A DNA stretch of 12,107 bases from DATELY01 sp035276085. Its GTDB lineage: Bacteria; Pseudomonadota; Gammaproteobacteria; Steroidobacterales; Steroidobacteraceae. Below, piece after piece: positions 1-7,431 of the stretch (position 1 is the stretch's first letter; every line of letters starts with the position of its first letter). The DNA is taken from contig DATELY010000271.1 in NCBI GenBank assembly GCA_035276085.1, forward strand, positions 1 through 12,107, read 5' to 3'. A model generated the notes under the pieces. The model was not told the DNA's origin and ran no database searches. It worked only from the letters and a program-made list of their open reading frames with translations. A program made the position numbers and the translations under genes.

Positions 1-50
1 TCAGTTCGCGACGAGTGTGCAGGGGTGATGTTGCTTGGGTTCGTGGCCCT

Positions 51-90
51 GCCCCCACCCCAACCCTCCCCCGCTGCGCAGGGGAGGGAG
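51..90 (+). repeat. Dispersed GC-rich hairpin repeat, copy R1
   Basis: This is copy R1 of a family found nine times in the window, in the orientation that starts GCCCCCACCCC and ends in a CCCTCCCC/GGGGAGGG hairpin with a loop of about 9 bases. R2 faces it 45 bp downstream, so the pair can form a large fold-back. It lies just beyond the 3' end of the anti-sigma gene. The rest of bases 1-205 shows no convincing gene. Confidence 0.85.
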
Positions 91-135
91 TCGGAAGTGA
101 GGCGATTGCGTCATCACACCACAAGGGCTCTTGCC

Positions 136-173
136 CCCTCCCTTGCGCAGCGGGGGAGGGTTGGGGTGGGGGC
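136..173 (-). repeat. Dispersed GC-rich hairpin repeat, copy R2
   Basis: This is the reverse-complement partner of R1, ending GGGGTGGGGGC. It lies about 33 bp past the stop of the minus-strand anti-sigma gene. Its hairpin could therefore protect or end that transcript, although no T-run follows it. Confidence 0.85.
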
Positions 174-205
174 ACGCACCACCGCAATGAGCAGCCGCTT
201 CACTC

Positions 206-994
206 TCAAATCTCCCCCACCTTCGCCAGTGCCAGCACCTTCTCCTGCCGCGACACCACCACGCCACCCGGCTTCTCCGCCGTCACGACGAATGCCGCAG
301 GACTGCCAACCGGCAGCTTCGCGTGGAACGGAATGATCACATCGCCATTCGGCGCCGTGGTGGCCACATCGAATACACCGCCATCGACGGGCTCCGGATA
401 CGTGCGTGATGTATCCGCGATCCACAACTGATACTGCTCGCGCCGTGGGTCGTTGGCCGGCAAGCCGCGGAAGCGCAGAAAGCCGCGCTGCGTGACCGGA
501 TCGAACACGACATCGCCCTGCACCGGTTGGGGTCCGGCAGGTCCCGTCGACCACGCCGCTTTGAGCGTGCCCTGCTGCTGCAGCAGTTGTTCGCGTTGCG
601 AGACCGGATCGGGCGTGGTTTGCGCGATGCGCGGGCCGATCTCGCCCGTCAATCGCGGGTACCAGCCCACCACCGCAAGCGCAAAGCAGGCCGCCGCAGC
701 CCACCATCCCGCCGCGCCGAAGCGGCTCGAGCTTCGGCTCATCGGCGCCGCAGGTGCGATCGTCGGGATCGACTTGACCACACGCCGACGCGTGGTGTCC
801 GGCATGCGTTGCAGCGGGCCGAGCGAGGCGAGCATCGCGGTTGCTGCCACATGCTCCAGCTCGTCACGCTCTTGTTTGGACATCGCTGCCGTGAGCTTCT
901 CGAGCGCGGCGCGCTCCTCCACCGACAAGCCTTCGGTCGATTCCTTGATCAGCAGATCGATCAGATTGTCGTCGTTCAGCCAGGTGTCGCTCAT
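206..994 (-). CDS. Anti-sigma factor, RskA family, single transmembrane
   Basis: This 262-residue protein is predicted to hold the neighbouring ECF sigma factor inactive at the inner membrane. Residues 1-85 form the cytoplasmic anti-sigma part, starting MSDTWLNDDNLIDLL. Residues about 95-113 are one hydrophobic segment (WWAAAACFALAVVGW). Residues about 115-260 form an outer domain typical of anti-sigma-K factors, with the conserved run around QYQLWIAD at 187-194. I see no HxxxCxxC zinc site, so it is not a ZAS-type anti-sigma factor. The start at 994 is chosen because AGGAGGT lies 6 bases upstream and the ATG overlaps the sigma stop as ATGA, giving translational coupling. An upstream reading-frame extension to 1474 only shadows the sigma gene. 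The family call is firm; the inducing signal cannot be read from the sequence. Confidence 0.9.
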   Translation of the reverse strand: MSDTWLNDDNLIDLLIKESTEGLSVEERAALEKLTAAMSKQERDELEHVAATAMLASLGPLQRMPDTTRRRVVKSIPTIAPAAPMSRSSSRFGAAGWWAAAACFALAVVGWYPRLTGEIGPRIAQTTPDPVSQREQLLQQQGTLKAAWSTGPAGPQPVQGDVVFDPVTQRGFLRFRGLPANDPRREQYQLWIADTSRTYPEPVDGGVFDVATTAPNGDVIIPFHAKLPVGSPAAFVVTAEKPGGVVVSRQEKVLALAKVGEI

Positions 995-1527
995 GAGCGC
1001 ACCTCCTCGCCCAGCATCTGCCGGACATGCAGCAAGCCTCTGCGGATCAGCGTCTTCACGGTACCGAGCGGCATGCCGGTCTGCGTTGCGATCTCGCTTT
1101 GCGATAAACCATTGACGATGGCGAGCGCGATCACCTGGCGTTGTTCCGGTCGCAGCGTTTCCAGCGCTTCCGCGGCACGCCGCGCTTCCACGCACGCCTC
1201 GGCGCCCGAGGCATGGGTTGACTGTGGCAGCTCCTGGACCTCGTCGATCGACACTTCCTGAGGGCGACGCCGCGCGGAACGGATGCGATCGATCAGTGCG
1301 CGACGCGCCACCGTTGCAATGAAGACGGGCTCGGAGCCGCGCGTGGGATCGAAGCGCTCGGCACCGCGCCAGAGCTTCAAAAAGATCTCCTGCACGGCGT
1401 CCTCGGCATCCGCAGCCGAACGCGACATCTTGCGGGCGATCGACCAGATGAGATCGCCGTACTGACGTACGCATTCGTCGAATGCAGGCCGTTCGCCCGC
1501 CGCGACGCGTTCGAGAACGCTTGGCAC
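991..1527 (-). CDS. ECF-type RNA polymerase sigma factor
   Basis: This is an extracytoplasmic-function sigma factor of about 178 residues with only regions 2 and 4. Region 2 includes DAEDAVQEIFLKLW, the core-binding helix, and the ARRALIDRIRS segment that follows the -10 recognition helices. Region 4 includes LRPEQRQVIALAIVNGLS and a helix-turn-helix, SEIATQTGMPLGTVKTLIRR, that would read the -35 element. Its stop overlaps the anti-sigma start by ATGA, so the two form one operon. I prefer the GTG start at 1527. GAGGA sits 8 bases upstream, the protein then begins at the conserved SVLERVAAGE segment, and the extra 16 codons from the ATG at 1575 include rare ATA and AGG and have no ribosome binding site. 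The ATG at 1575 (194 residues) remains possible. ECF genes with a linked anti-sigma usually autoregulate. I could not identify its promoter with confidence. Confidence 0.9.
   Translation of the reverse strand: MPSVLERVAAGERPAFDECVRQYGDLIWSIARKMSRSAADAEDAVQEIFLKLWRGAERFDPTRGSEPVFIATVARRALIDRIRSARRRPQEVSIDEVQELPQSTHASGAEACVEARRAAEALETLRPEQRQVIALAIVNGLSQSEIATQTGMPLGTVKTLIRRGLLHVRQMLGEEVRS
1001..1007 (-). promoter_or_regulatory. Strong ribosome binding site of the anti-sigma gene
   Basis: On the minus strand this reads AGGAGGT, 6 bases before the ATG at 994, inside the 3' end of the sigma gene. It fixes the anti-sigma start and suggests that anti-sigma is made at least as efficiently as sigma. 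Confidence 0.8.
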
Positions 1528-1535
1528 CGAAACGA

Positions 1536-1540
1536 TCCTC
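1536..1540 (-). promoter_or_regulatory. Ribosome binding site supporting the GTG start of the sigma gene
   Basis: On the minus strand this reads GAGGA, 8 bases before the GTG at 1527. The ATG at 1575 has no comparable site, so this element decides between the two starts. Confidence 0.5.
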
Positions 1541-1628
1541 GCGTTGTTATGCGCCAGGGCAGCGAGTATAGCCATGACGAGCAGTACGTGATCGCCCGTC
1601 GATCGGATTCAATGAATGGTCACCGGGG

Positions 1629-1642
1629 ACTGTAACAACTGA
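1629..1642 (+). repeat. Left arm of a 14-bp inverted repeat
   Basis: ACTGTAACAACTGA here is the exact reverse complement of 1814-1827. The heptamer ACTGTAA recurs in direct orientation at 1649-1655, exactly 20 bp along. The two arms enclose dispersed repeats R3 and R4, between matB and the sigma gene. It could be a protein binding site for the sigma operon or the boundary of an inserted cassette. Confidence 0.7.
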
Positions 1643-1661
1643 TTCTGCACTGTAAGTTGCG

Positions 1662-1727
1662 TCCCTTCCCCCTGCGCCAGCGGGGGAACGACCGGAGGAA
1701 GTGGCGCGCCAGGACAGGATGGGGGCA
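1662..1727 (-). repeat. Dispersed repeat, long variant, copy R3
   Basis: This copy has a CCTTCCCC/GGGGGAA hairpin followed by about 36 bases (roughly 1690-1726) that begin ACGACCGGAGGAAGTG and end in GGATGGGGGC. The same block, with a few substitutions, is found in inverse orientation in R6 (10534-10594). It replaces the short GTTGGGGTGGGGGC tail of the other copies. Confidence 0.75.
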
Positions 1728-1756
1728 GGCCGGTAAAGCGCAGTGACTAACGCAGC

Positions 1757-1796
1757 GCCCCCACCCTGGCCCTCCCCCGCTTCGCAGGGGAGGGGA
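1757..1796 (+). repeat. Dispersed GC-rich hairpin repeat, copy R4
   Basis: This copy starts GCCCCCACCCTGGCC and ends in the CCCTCCCC/GGGGAGGG hairpin. It points away from R3, the reverse of the R1/R2 arrangement. In the minus-strand matB transcript the hairpin begins about 50 bases after the stop codon and may act as a 3' stabiliser or weak terminator. Confidence 0.85.
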
Positions 1797-1813
1797 CAGA
1801 ATGCAGTCTGGTT

Positions 1814-1827
1814 TCAGTTGTTACAGT
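1814..1827 (-). repeat. Right arm of a 14-bp inverted repeat
   Basis: TCAGTTGTTACAGT here exactly mirrors 1629-1642. It lies 19 bp past the matB stop codon. Matching stops after 14 bases on both sides. Confidence 0.7.
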
Positions 1828-1846
1828 TCACCATGCGCGCGACGGA

Positions 1847-3355
1847 TCAACCCCGAAACCGATCTGCATATCGTTCCCGCAGCACATTCTTCTGCACCTT
1901 GCTCATCGCATTGCGCGGTAGCTCATCCACGATGTAGACGACCTTCGGCGTCTTGAACGTGGCCAGCTGGGCTCGCAGCGTGGCGATGATGGCCTCTGAC
2001 GTCAGCGTTGCGCCCGGCTTCAGCGTCACCGCCGCGGCCACTGCCTCACCGAAGTCAGGATGCGGAATGGCAAAGACCGCGCTTTCGATCACGCCGTCGA
2101 GCGCATCGAGCGCCTCTTCGATCTCTTTCGGATACACATTCAATCCGCCGGAGATGATCAGATCTTTCGCGCGGCCTACCAATCGCAAGTAGCCATCCGT
2201 TTCGAGCTGGCCCATGTCGCCGGTGATGAAGTGGCCATCGGCACGGATCTCCGCGGCCGTCTTCTCGGGCATGTTCCAATAGCCCTTGCACACATTGGGT
2301 CCCTTCACCTCGACGATGCCGATCTCGCCTCGTGCGACTGGACTGCCGTTGTCGTCTGCAATGCGAACGCTGACATCGGGCAACGGCAACCCGACTGTTC
2401 CGGGGCGCCGCTCACCGTGCAGCGGATTCGACGCGATCATTTGCGTTTCCGTCATGCCGTAGCGCTCGAGAATGCGCTGCCCCGTGCGCTGTTCGAACTC
2501 ATTGAACGTCTCGGCCAGCAACGGCGCCGATCCCGACACGAACAGACGCATGTTGCGCACCGCTGCCGGATCGAGCCCGGGCTCACTCAACAACCGCGTG
2601 TAGAACGTGGGCACACCCATCATCACGGTCGCTTGCTCGAGATCATGCAGCGCGCTGCGCGCATCGAACTTCGGCTGCAGCAACATCGTGGCACCGCTGA
2701 GCAACGCGCAGTGCAGCGCCACGAACAGGCCATGAATGTGATAGAGCGGCAAGGCATGCAGCAGCACGTCTTCGTTCGTGAAGCCCCAGAGTTGCACGAG
2801 CGTCTCGGCATTCGACAACAGGTTGCCGTGGGTGATCATCGCACCCTTGGAACGGCCGGTCGTGCCCGAGGTGTAACAGATCGAGGCGAGATCATCCGGT
2901 GCACGCTGCACGATGGCGGCGAGGGGCGCGGCACGCTGCGCCTGCTCGACGAAACAACCATCCGCTTGTGTGCCCTGCGTGAGCACTTGCTCCACACCGC
3001 ACTCGGTACCGACCCGACGCAGGTCGAACGCTCGTTGCGGTGTGCACACGAAGACGCGCGGGCTCGCGTCGCCGAGGAAGTACTTCACCTCCTGCGCCTG
3101 GTACGCGGTATTGAGCGGCAGATAGACCGCACCGGCTTGCAGCGTCGCCAGATACAGCAGCACGTTCTCGTACGATTTCTCCACCTGCACGGCGACGCGG
3201 TCGCCGGGTCTCACGCCCAGCGAGAACAGCGCCCCGGCAAAACGACCTACATCCGCTGCCAGTTGCTCGCCCGAGATCGAGCGCTCGCCCGTTTCAATGA
3301 GTGTCTTGCGTGCGTGGTGCTGCAGCGATGCGTGAATGCGGGCGTACAGATTCAT
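1847..3355 (-). CDS. matB: Malonyl-CoA synthetase (malonate:CoA ligase)
   Basis: This 502-residue cytoplasmic enzyme of the ANL superfamily should convert malonate, ATP and CoA to malonyl-CoA, AMP and pyrophosphate through a malonyl-AMP intermediate. Visible motifs are the phosphate-binding loop YTSGTTGRSKG (161-171), LPLYHIHGLF (202-211), VSGSAPLL (273-280), RYGMTET (298-304), TGD (378-380), the hinge GRAKD (394-398) and the adenylation lysine K486 in LPRNAMSKVQKN. These, with MGVPTFYTRLL and KGPNVCKGYW, match the MatB subfamily as I know it from Rhodopseudomonas rather than generic acyl-CoA ligases, and the length fits. AGGA lies 6 bases before the ATG at 3355. No malonyl-CoA decarboxylase (MatA) or malonate carrier (MatC) lies within the window, so it probably feeds malonyl-CoA to biosynthesis. 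Methylmalonate as an extra substrate cannot be excluded. Confidence 0.93.
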   Translation of the reverse strand: MNLYARIHASLQHHARKTLIETGERSISGEQLAADVGRFAGALFSLGVRPGDRVAVQVEKSYENVLLYLATLQAGAVYLPLNTAYQAQEVKYFLGDASPRVFVCTPQRAFDLRRVGTECGVEQVLTQGTQADGCFVEQAQRAAPLAAIVQRAPDDLASICYTSGTTGRSKGAMITHGNLLSNAETLVQLWGFTNEDVLLHALPLYHIHGLFVALHCALLSGATMLLQPKFDARSALHDLEQATVMMGVPTFYTRLLSEPGLDPAAVRNMRLFVSGSAPLLAETFNEFEQRTGQRILERYGMTETQMIASNPLHGERRPGTVGLPLPDVSVRIADDNGSPVARGEIGIVEVKGPNVCKGYWNMPEKTAAEIRADGHFITGDMGQLETDGYLRLVGRAKDLIISGGLNVYPKEIEEALDALDGVIESAVFAIPHPDFGEAVAAAVTLKPGATLTSEAIIATLRAQLATFKTPKVVYIVDELPRNAMSKVQKNVLRERYADRFRG

Positions 3356-3401
3356 CTGGTGTCCTGAATCAGTGATGCGTGCAAGTCAATTCGACGAGGG
3401 G

Positions 3402-3476
3402 AGATGGCGCAACGGCGTAATGGCGTCAGAAATCACGCACTCGACGCCATCTCGCCATGACGCCCTCACGCCATTG
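3402..3476. repeat. Inverted array of 8-bp units (CGCCATNN)
   Basis: The right arm, 3445-3476, is four contiguous octamers: CGCCATCT, CGCCATGA, CGCCCTCA, CGCCATTG. The left arm, 3402-3425, is three octamers of the same family on the other strand: CGCCATCT, CGCCGTTG and CGCCATTA as reverse complements. A 19-bp spacer separates the arms. Several pairings are possible; for example 3401-3409 pairs perfectly with 3445-3453, and 3408-3418 pairs with 3468-3478 at 10 of 11. It lies between the divergent starts of matB and the DUF72 gene, so it may affect either promoter. Confidence 0.8.
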
Positions 3477-3565
3477 CGTGCTGACCAACTTACGCAGTCC
3501 GATCCCTCGTTCCATGCGAGCAAGAATGCGAAGATTATCCCGGAACGCAGCAAGGGATTAACACC

Positions 3566-4372
3566 ATGACAGCGAGCGGACGCATTCGCGCAGGCATCGG
3601 CGGCTGGGACTACGACCCGTGGCGGCAAACGTTCTATCCGGCCGACGTGCCGAAGAAGAAGCAGCTGGAATATGCCAGCCGGCATCTCACGGCCATCGAA
3701 GTCAACGGCACGTTCTATCGGCTGCAGACACCGGCCGTGTTCGCGAAATGGCGCGATGAAGCGCCCGATGACTTCGTGTTCTGTATCAAGGCCCCGCGCT
3801 ACATCGTGCAACGCAAAGTGCTGGCTGACGCCGGCAGTGCCATCGAGCGCTTTCTCAATAGTGGCCTCACCGAGCTCGGCCCGAAGCTGGGGCCGATCCT
3901 GTGGCAGATGCAGCCGTCGTATGGGTTCGATGCGACGGATCTCGAACGCTTCTTCGAGTTCCTGCCCGCGACGCTGAACGGCGTGCGGCTGCGACATGCG
4001 CTGGAAGTACGGCACAAGAGTTTTCTGTCGCCGGATCTCATCGCCTTGGCGCGACGTTTCCATGTCGGCACGGTGTTCGTCGATTCGGACTCTTATCCGC
4101 GCTTTGCGGATGTCACGGGCGATTTCGCGTACGCGCGTCTGCGTCGCGCACAGGCCGAGATTGAAACCGGATACCCGGAGCACGCACTGGATGAATGGAT
4201 CGAACGCGCTCGCGCATGGGCACGAGGCGGTGTGCCCGCCGACATGCCTCGCGTCGACGGCACGAGTGCCGCCGAGCAGCCACGCGACGTGTTCATGTTC
4301 TTCATCAATGGCGCCAAGGAGCGCGCACCGGCGGCGGCGATGCGCTTGATCGCAAAGCTGGGCGCGCCATGA
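3566..4372 (+). CDS. DUF72 (YecE-like) family protein
   Basis: This 268-residue protein of the DUF72 family is predicted to be a cytoplasmic TIM-barrel-like fold. Its biochemical function is not established. Family marks include the N-terminal GIGGWDYDPWRQTFYP (residues 10-25), IEVNGTFYRLQTP (44-56), the FVFCIKAPRYIV run (70-81), ALEVRHKSF (144-152), DSDSYP and YARLR in the second half, and a C-terminal DVFMFFINGAKERAPAAA segment matching the usual YVYFNN-type end with its flanking acidic/aromatic residues. Length is normal. An AAGGGA ribosome site lies 8 bases before the ATG. The stop overlaps the next start as ATGA, so it is translationally coupled to the MOSC gene. The stretch 3356-3565 upstream holds the 8-bp inverted array and any promoter. 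Confidence 0.9.
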   Translation: MTASGRIRAGIGGWDYDPWRQTFYPADVPKKKQLEYASRHLTAIEVNGTFYRLQTPAVFAKWRDEAPDDFVFCIKAPRYIVQRKVLADAGSAIERFLNSGLTELGPKLGPILWQMQPSYGFDATDLERFFEFLPATLNGVRLRHALEVRHKSFLSPDLIALARRFHVGTVFVDSDSYPRFADVTGDFAYARLRRAQAEIETGYPEHALDEWIERARAWARGGVPADMPRVDGTSAAEQPRDVFMFFINGAKERAPAAAMRLIAKLGAP

Positions 4373-4878
4373 CGACGCTCACGGACCTGCTGGCCACGTT
4401 GCCGCAACGAGGTTCGGTGCGCTGGATCGGCTTGCGGCCCGCGCGCCGCGCGCCGGTGACAGCAGTCGATCAGGTGGAAGTGCGCATGGGTCGTGGATTG
4501 GTGGGCGATCACTTCGCGGGCGGAAGCACCAGCGCCCGGCAAGTCACGCTGATTCAGGCAGAGCACATCGACGTCGTCGCGCGGCTGCTCGGGCGGAACC
4601 CACTCGATCCCGCGCTGGTGCGCCGCAACGTCGTCGTCAGCGGGATCAATCTGTTAGCACTCAATGGTGCGACCTTTCGCATCGGTACGGCGTTGCTCGA
4701 AGGCAGCGGTGCCTGCCACCCATGCTCGCGCATGGAAGAGGCGCTCGGGCTCGGTGGCTTCAATGCGATGCGAGGTCATGGCGGTATCACGGCGCGGGTC
4801 GTCGAGCCGGGGTGCATCCGTGTCGGCGATGACGTTGCGCTGATCAGAGCGGGTGGATTGGCGTCGCATGAACGTTGA
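4369..4878 (+). CDS. MOSC-domain protein
   Basis: This 169-residue protein is a single MOSC domain, the fold found in molybdenum-cofactor sulfurase C-termini and in YiiM-type proteins, where it handles sulfur or molybdopterin-bound metal. Seen here are VEVRMGRGLVGDHFAGG (37-52), RRNVVVSGINL (85-95) and ACHPCSRMEE (115-124). C119 occupies the position of the conserved MOSC cysteine, and C116 forms a CxxC with it. The domain has no N-terminal beta-barrel partner and no ferredoxin or PLP domain, so it is the minimal form. The start at 4369 overlaps the DUF72 stop by ATGA; a longer reading frame to 4195 merely overlaps DUF72. The actual substrate is unknown. Confidence 0.88.
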   Translation: MTTLTDLLATLPQRGSVRWIGLRPARRAPVTAVDQVEVRMGRGLVGDHFAGGSTSARQVTLIQAEHIDVVARLLGRNPLDPALVRRNVVVSGINLLALNGATFRIGTALLEGSGACHPCSRMEEALGLGGFNAMRGHGGITARVVEPGCIRVGDDVALIRAGGLASHER

Positions 4879-5026
4879 GGTGCGCCGCGAGTGACGCCCT
4901 TTTTTACAATTTGGCTGGCTTATGTAGGTGCTCTGACGCGGTCCGAAAGATCGGTGACTTGCCGCACAGGCCTGTGGAAAATCGACTGCTAGCGTTTGTC
5001 AGCCTTATCGGCTATTTGGTAATCCA

Positions 5027-7279
5027 ATGTCGCCGCAGTCACCGAAACCCGACCAGGATCTCGACCGAACTGATGAGCTGCCGCGGCTGGACGTGGCCGC
5101 CTACGAAGCCGCGATGCGGCGCGGCGAAGAAGATCCTTTATCGCGCACGGACACGTGGGTCGTTCGCGCGCTGCACGATGCCGAACTGCCGGACGAATTC
5201 GACGAAGGCACGCAGCGCCATCTGCGCCCGGTTGCCGAGCCTACGGTGCGCGTGCGGCAACCCGAACCGACGCAAGATGTCACGACCGAAGTCGAGCGCA
5301 TCCTCACCCGCATCGACGAGCTCGAGCGCGAGCTCGAAACGACACGCGGCGACAGTCAACGCTGGCAGACCCGCTGCAACGAACTGTCGGTGGAGCGCGC
5401 GGAACAAGAAGAACGTACCGGCACGCTCACGGCGAACAATGCCCGTCTCGTCGAGCAACAGCAGATTGCCTACGACCGCACGCAGCTGCTCGAAGCGCGC
5501 ATGCGCGAAGAGGGGGAGCTGGCACAGAAGCGCATCGCCGAATTGCAGAACACCCTGCATTCCGAGCGCACGACCCATGCAGAACTGAAACAGCGCCTCG
5601 AACAACAGCTGTCCGATGCGCGCGCACAGGTCGAAACGCTGTCGCGCAGTCTGCTGGACACGCAATCGCAGCTCACGACTCAAACCGATCTTGCGCACAC
5701 CCGCGCACGTGAGATCGGCGCCTTGCAGGCGGGATTTGCGGATCAGCGTCGTGCCGCCAGCGACATGGCCCGACTGCTTGCCAGCAAGATGACCGAGTAC
5801 GAGGCGCTGCTCACCGAGCTCGATCGCCGCGAGACGGCGCTCACCGCGCTCGAAGGCGTGCGGCTCGATCTGATCGAACAGCTCGATGGCATGACCGAGG
5901 CCGAGCGCACGCGCTCCGCTGAGCTGGAACAGGCGCGAGCAGCGCTCGCTGTGGCACGCACGACAGAACAGCAACTGCAACGCACGCTGACCGAGCGCCA
6001 GCAGGACATCTCGCAACGCGACAGTCAATTGCAGCAAGTGCGTGGCGAACTGGCACAGACGATCCAGGAACGCGACGCGACCCGCGCGACCTTGGGTGAC
6101 GAGCAAAAGAATCACGCCGGCGCAATGACCCAGATGGCCGCGCTGACGCAACAGCACGAGGCGGTATCGAAGTCGCTCGAAAACACAACGGCTCAACTCG
6201 ATGCACGGACGGCCGAGCTGGCAGAAGCACAGCGCCTGATTGCACAACGGCAGGAAGACATCCACCGTCACGAGCAGGAAGCGCAAGCGCGGGACACCGC
6301 CGCGCACGGGCTCAGAGGCGAGCTGGAGAAGGCGCTCGAGCACATCGTGCACCTGGTCGCACAGCGCGATCAGCTCACGGCGGCACGCGATGACCTCGAT
6401 GCACGGTTGACTACGCTCACGACCGAGTTCGACGCACAGCAGACACAGTGGGTCGAGACGCAGACGAACGCCACGGATCTGCGTTCCACTCTGGAGAAAG
6501 CGCAGAAGCTGGCCGAAGACCGGGCCGAAGCCCTGTTGCTGGCGCGGGAAGCGCTCGACGATCTGCGCTCCAGCAGCAGCTCAGCCGAAGAAGAGTTGTC
6601 GCAGGCGACCGCGCAAGTGCAGCGCCTGCAGGCACAGCTGCAGGAGCAAACCCGCGAGCTCGAAGCGCATCGACTCGAGCTGTCCGCGAGCCGCGCCGAA
6701 GTCGGTCGGCAGACGCGCGCACAGGAAGATCTGGAACGCGCCGTACGGTTACGCGATGACCTGCTGCACACCTTGCGGCAGGAACTGCAGACCGCACAGG
6801 ACGAGCGCGGCACCCTATCCGGGCAATTGGACAAGGCGCGTTCGCGGACCAAATCCTTGGCCGAACGCATCTTCCAGAAGGACGCGCGTATCGCGACGCT
6901 GCGCGCCGATCTCGCCGTGCACTCCGAAGCGTTGGCAGCAATCCGCCGCGACGTGAAGAGCGGCGGCGAGGTGGAATCGGAACGCGTGTTGGAACCCATG
7001 GGGCACGAAGGTCCGCTCGTCGTGTTGAACCGCAAGGTGATGACCGTGGGCCGCACCGAAGACAACGACGTGTGCGTGCCATCGAAGATGGTCAGCCGCC
7101 GTCACGCACGACTCCTGGTCGGACCCAACGCGGTGATCGTCGAAGACGCCGGCAGCACGAACGGGTGTTATGTGAACGATCAGTCGGTGCGCAAGCACCT
7201 GCTGCGCGAAGGCGACGTGCTGCTGATCGGGGATCGGAAGTACAAGTTGCGGAGTCGGGAGCCGGCGGCGGAGAGCTGA
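5027..7279 (+). CDS. Long coiled-coil protein with C-terminal FHA domain
   Basis: This 750-residue protein has three parts. Residues 1-85 are acidic and probably flexible, with the motif RTDTWVVRALHDAELPDEF. Residues about 90-645 are nearly continuous heptad-rich coiled coil (Glu, Arg, Gln, Leu and Ala; almost no proline or glycine). Residues about 660-745 are a forkhead-associated domain with the expected VGRTEDNDVCV, VSRRHARL and AGSTNGCYVND motifs, which in this family bind phosphothreonine peptides. There is no signal peptide or membrane segment, so it should be a cytoplasmic rod carrying a phosphopeptide reader at one end. No Ser/Thr kinase or phosphatase lies nearby. No good Shine-Dalgarno precedes the ATG; an in-frame stop at 4955-4957 limits any extension. 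The specific role is unknown; a scaffold in cell division, envelope or secretion is only a guess. The gap 4879-5026 contains a short T-run at 4901-4905 and no clear promoter. Confidence 0.88.
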   Translation: MSPQSPKPDQDLDRTDELPRLDVAAYEAAMRRGEEDPLSRTDTWVVRALHDAELPDEFDEGTQRHLRPVAEPTVRVRQPEPTQDVTTEVERILTRIDELERELETTRGDSQRWQTRCNELSVERAEQEERTGTLTANNARLVEQQQIAYDRTQLLEARMREEGELAQKRIAELQNTLHSERTTHAELKQRLEQQLSDARAQVETLSRSLLDTQSQLTTQTDLAHTRAREIGALQAGFADQRRAASDMARLLASKMTEYEALLTELDRRETALTALEGVRLDLIEQLDGMTEAERTRSAELEQARAALAVARTTEQQLQRTLTERQQDISQRDSQLQQVRGELAQTIQERDATRATLGDEQKNHAGAMTQMAALTQQHEAVSKSLENTTAQLDARTAELAEAQRLIAQRQEDIHRHEQEAQARDTAAHGLRGELEKALEHIVHLVAQRDQLTAARDDLDARLTTLTTEFDAQQTQWVETQTNATDLRSTLEKAQKLAEDRAEALLLAREALDDLRSSSSSAEEELSQATAQVQRLQAQLQEQTRELEAHRLELSASRAEVGRQTRAQEDLERAVRLRDDLLHTLRQELQTAQDERGTLSGQLDKARSRTKSLAERIFQKDARIATLRADLAVHSEALAAIRRDVKSGGEVESERVLEPMGHEGPLVVLNRKVMTVGRTEDNDVCVPSKMVSRRHARLLVGPNAVIVEDAGSTNGCYVNDQSVRKHLLREGDVLLIGDRKYKLRSREPAAES

Positions 7280-7374
7280 GGACTCCTGGAACTCAAGTGA
7301 TACGGCACCGCAGCTGAACCCAGCGTCCCTTCCCACAGGATGGGGCTCTGAAAAACGACCGCGCTGCCGCGCTC

Positions 7375-7414
7375 GCCCCCACCCTAGCCCTCCCCCGCTT
7401 CGCAAGGGAGGGGA
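7375..7414 (+). repeat. Dispersed GC-rich hairpin repeat, copy R5
   Basis: This is a single copy, GCCCCCACCCTAGCC followed by the CCCTCCCC/GGGAGGGG hairpin, in the gap between the convergent FHA gene and the small beta-helix gene. It may act as a 3' hairpin for either transcript. Confidence 0.8.
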
Positions 7415-7431
7415 CCCGAATTACGGCAACC

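Noticed and set aside
51..173. R1 and R2 considered as a CRISPR or tandem array
   Set aside because: There are only two copies in opposite orientation, with no regular repeat-spacer series and no cas gene.
1..267. Minus-strand 88-codon frame at the window start
   Set aside because: It runs through repeats R1 and R2 and overlaps the anti-sigma gene; the composition is repeat-derived.
2060..3367. Long open frame (435 codons) on the plus strand opposite matB
   Set aside because: It is antisense to a fully supported enzyme, is rich in Arg, His and Gln, and has no domain motif; it results from high GC.
4901..4905. T-run after the MOSC stop, considered as an intrinsic terminator
   Set aside because: The preceding GC-rich bases do not form a convincing stem.
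4996..5025. TTGTCA followed by TAATCC upstream of the FHA gene, considered as a promoter
   Set aside because: The -10 match is poor and it would place the transcript start inside or after the start codon.
5138..6352. Minus-strand open frame of 404 codons inside the FHA gene
   Set aside because: It is antisense to a continuous coiled-coil frame. Its leucine-rich look mirrors Gln/Glu codons on the coding strand.
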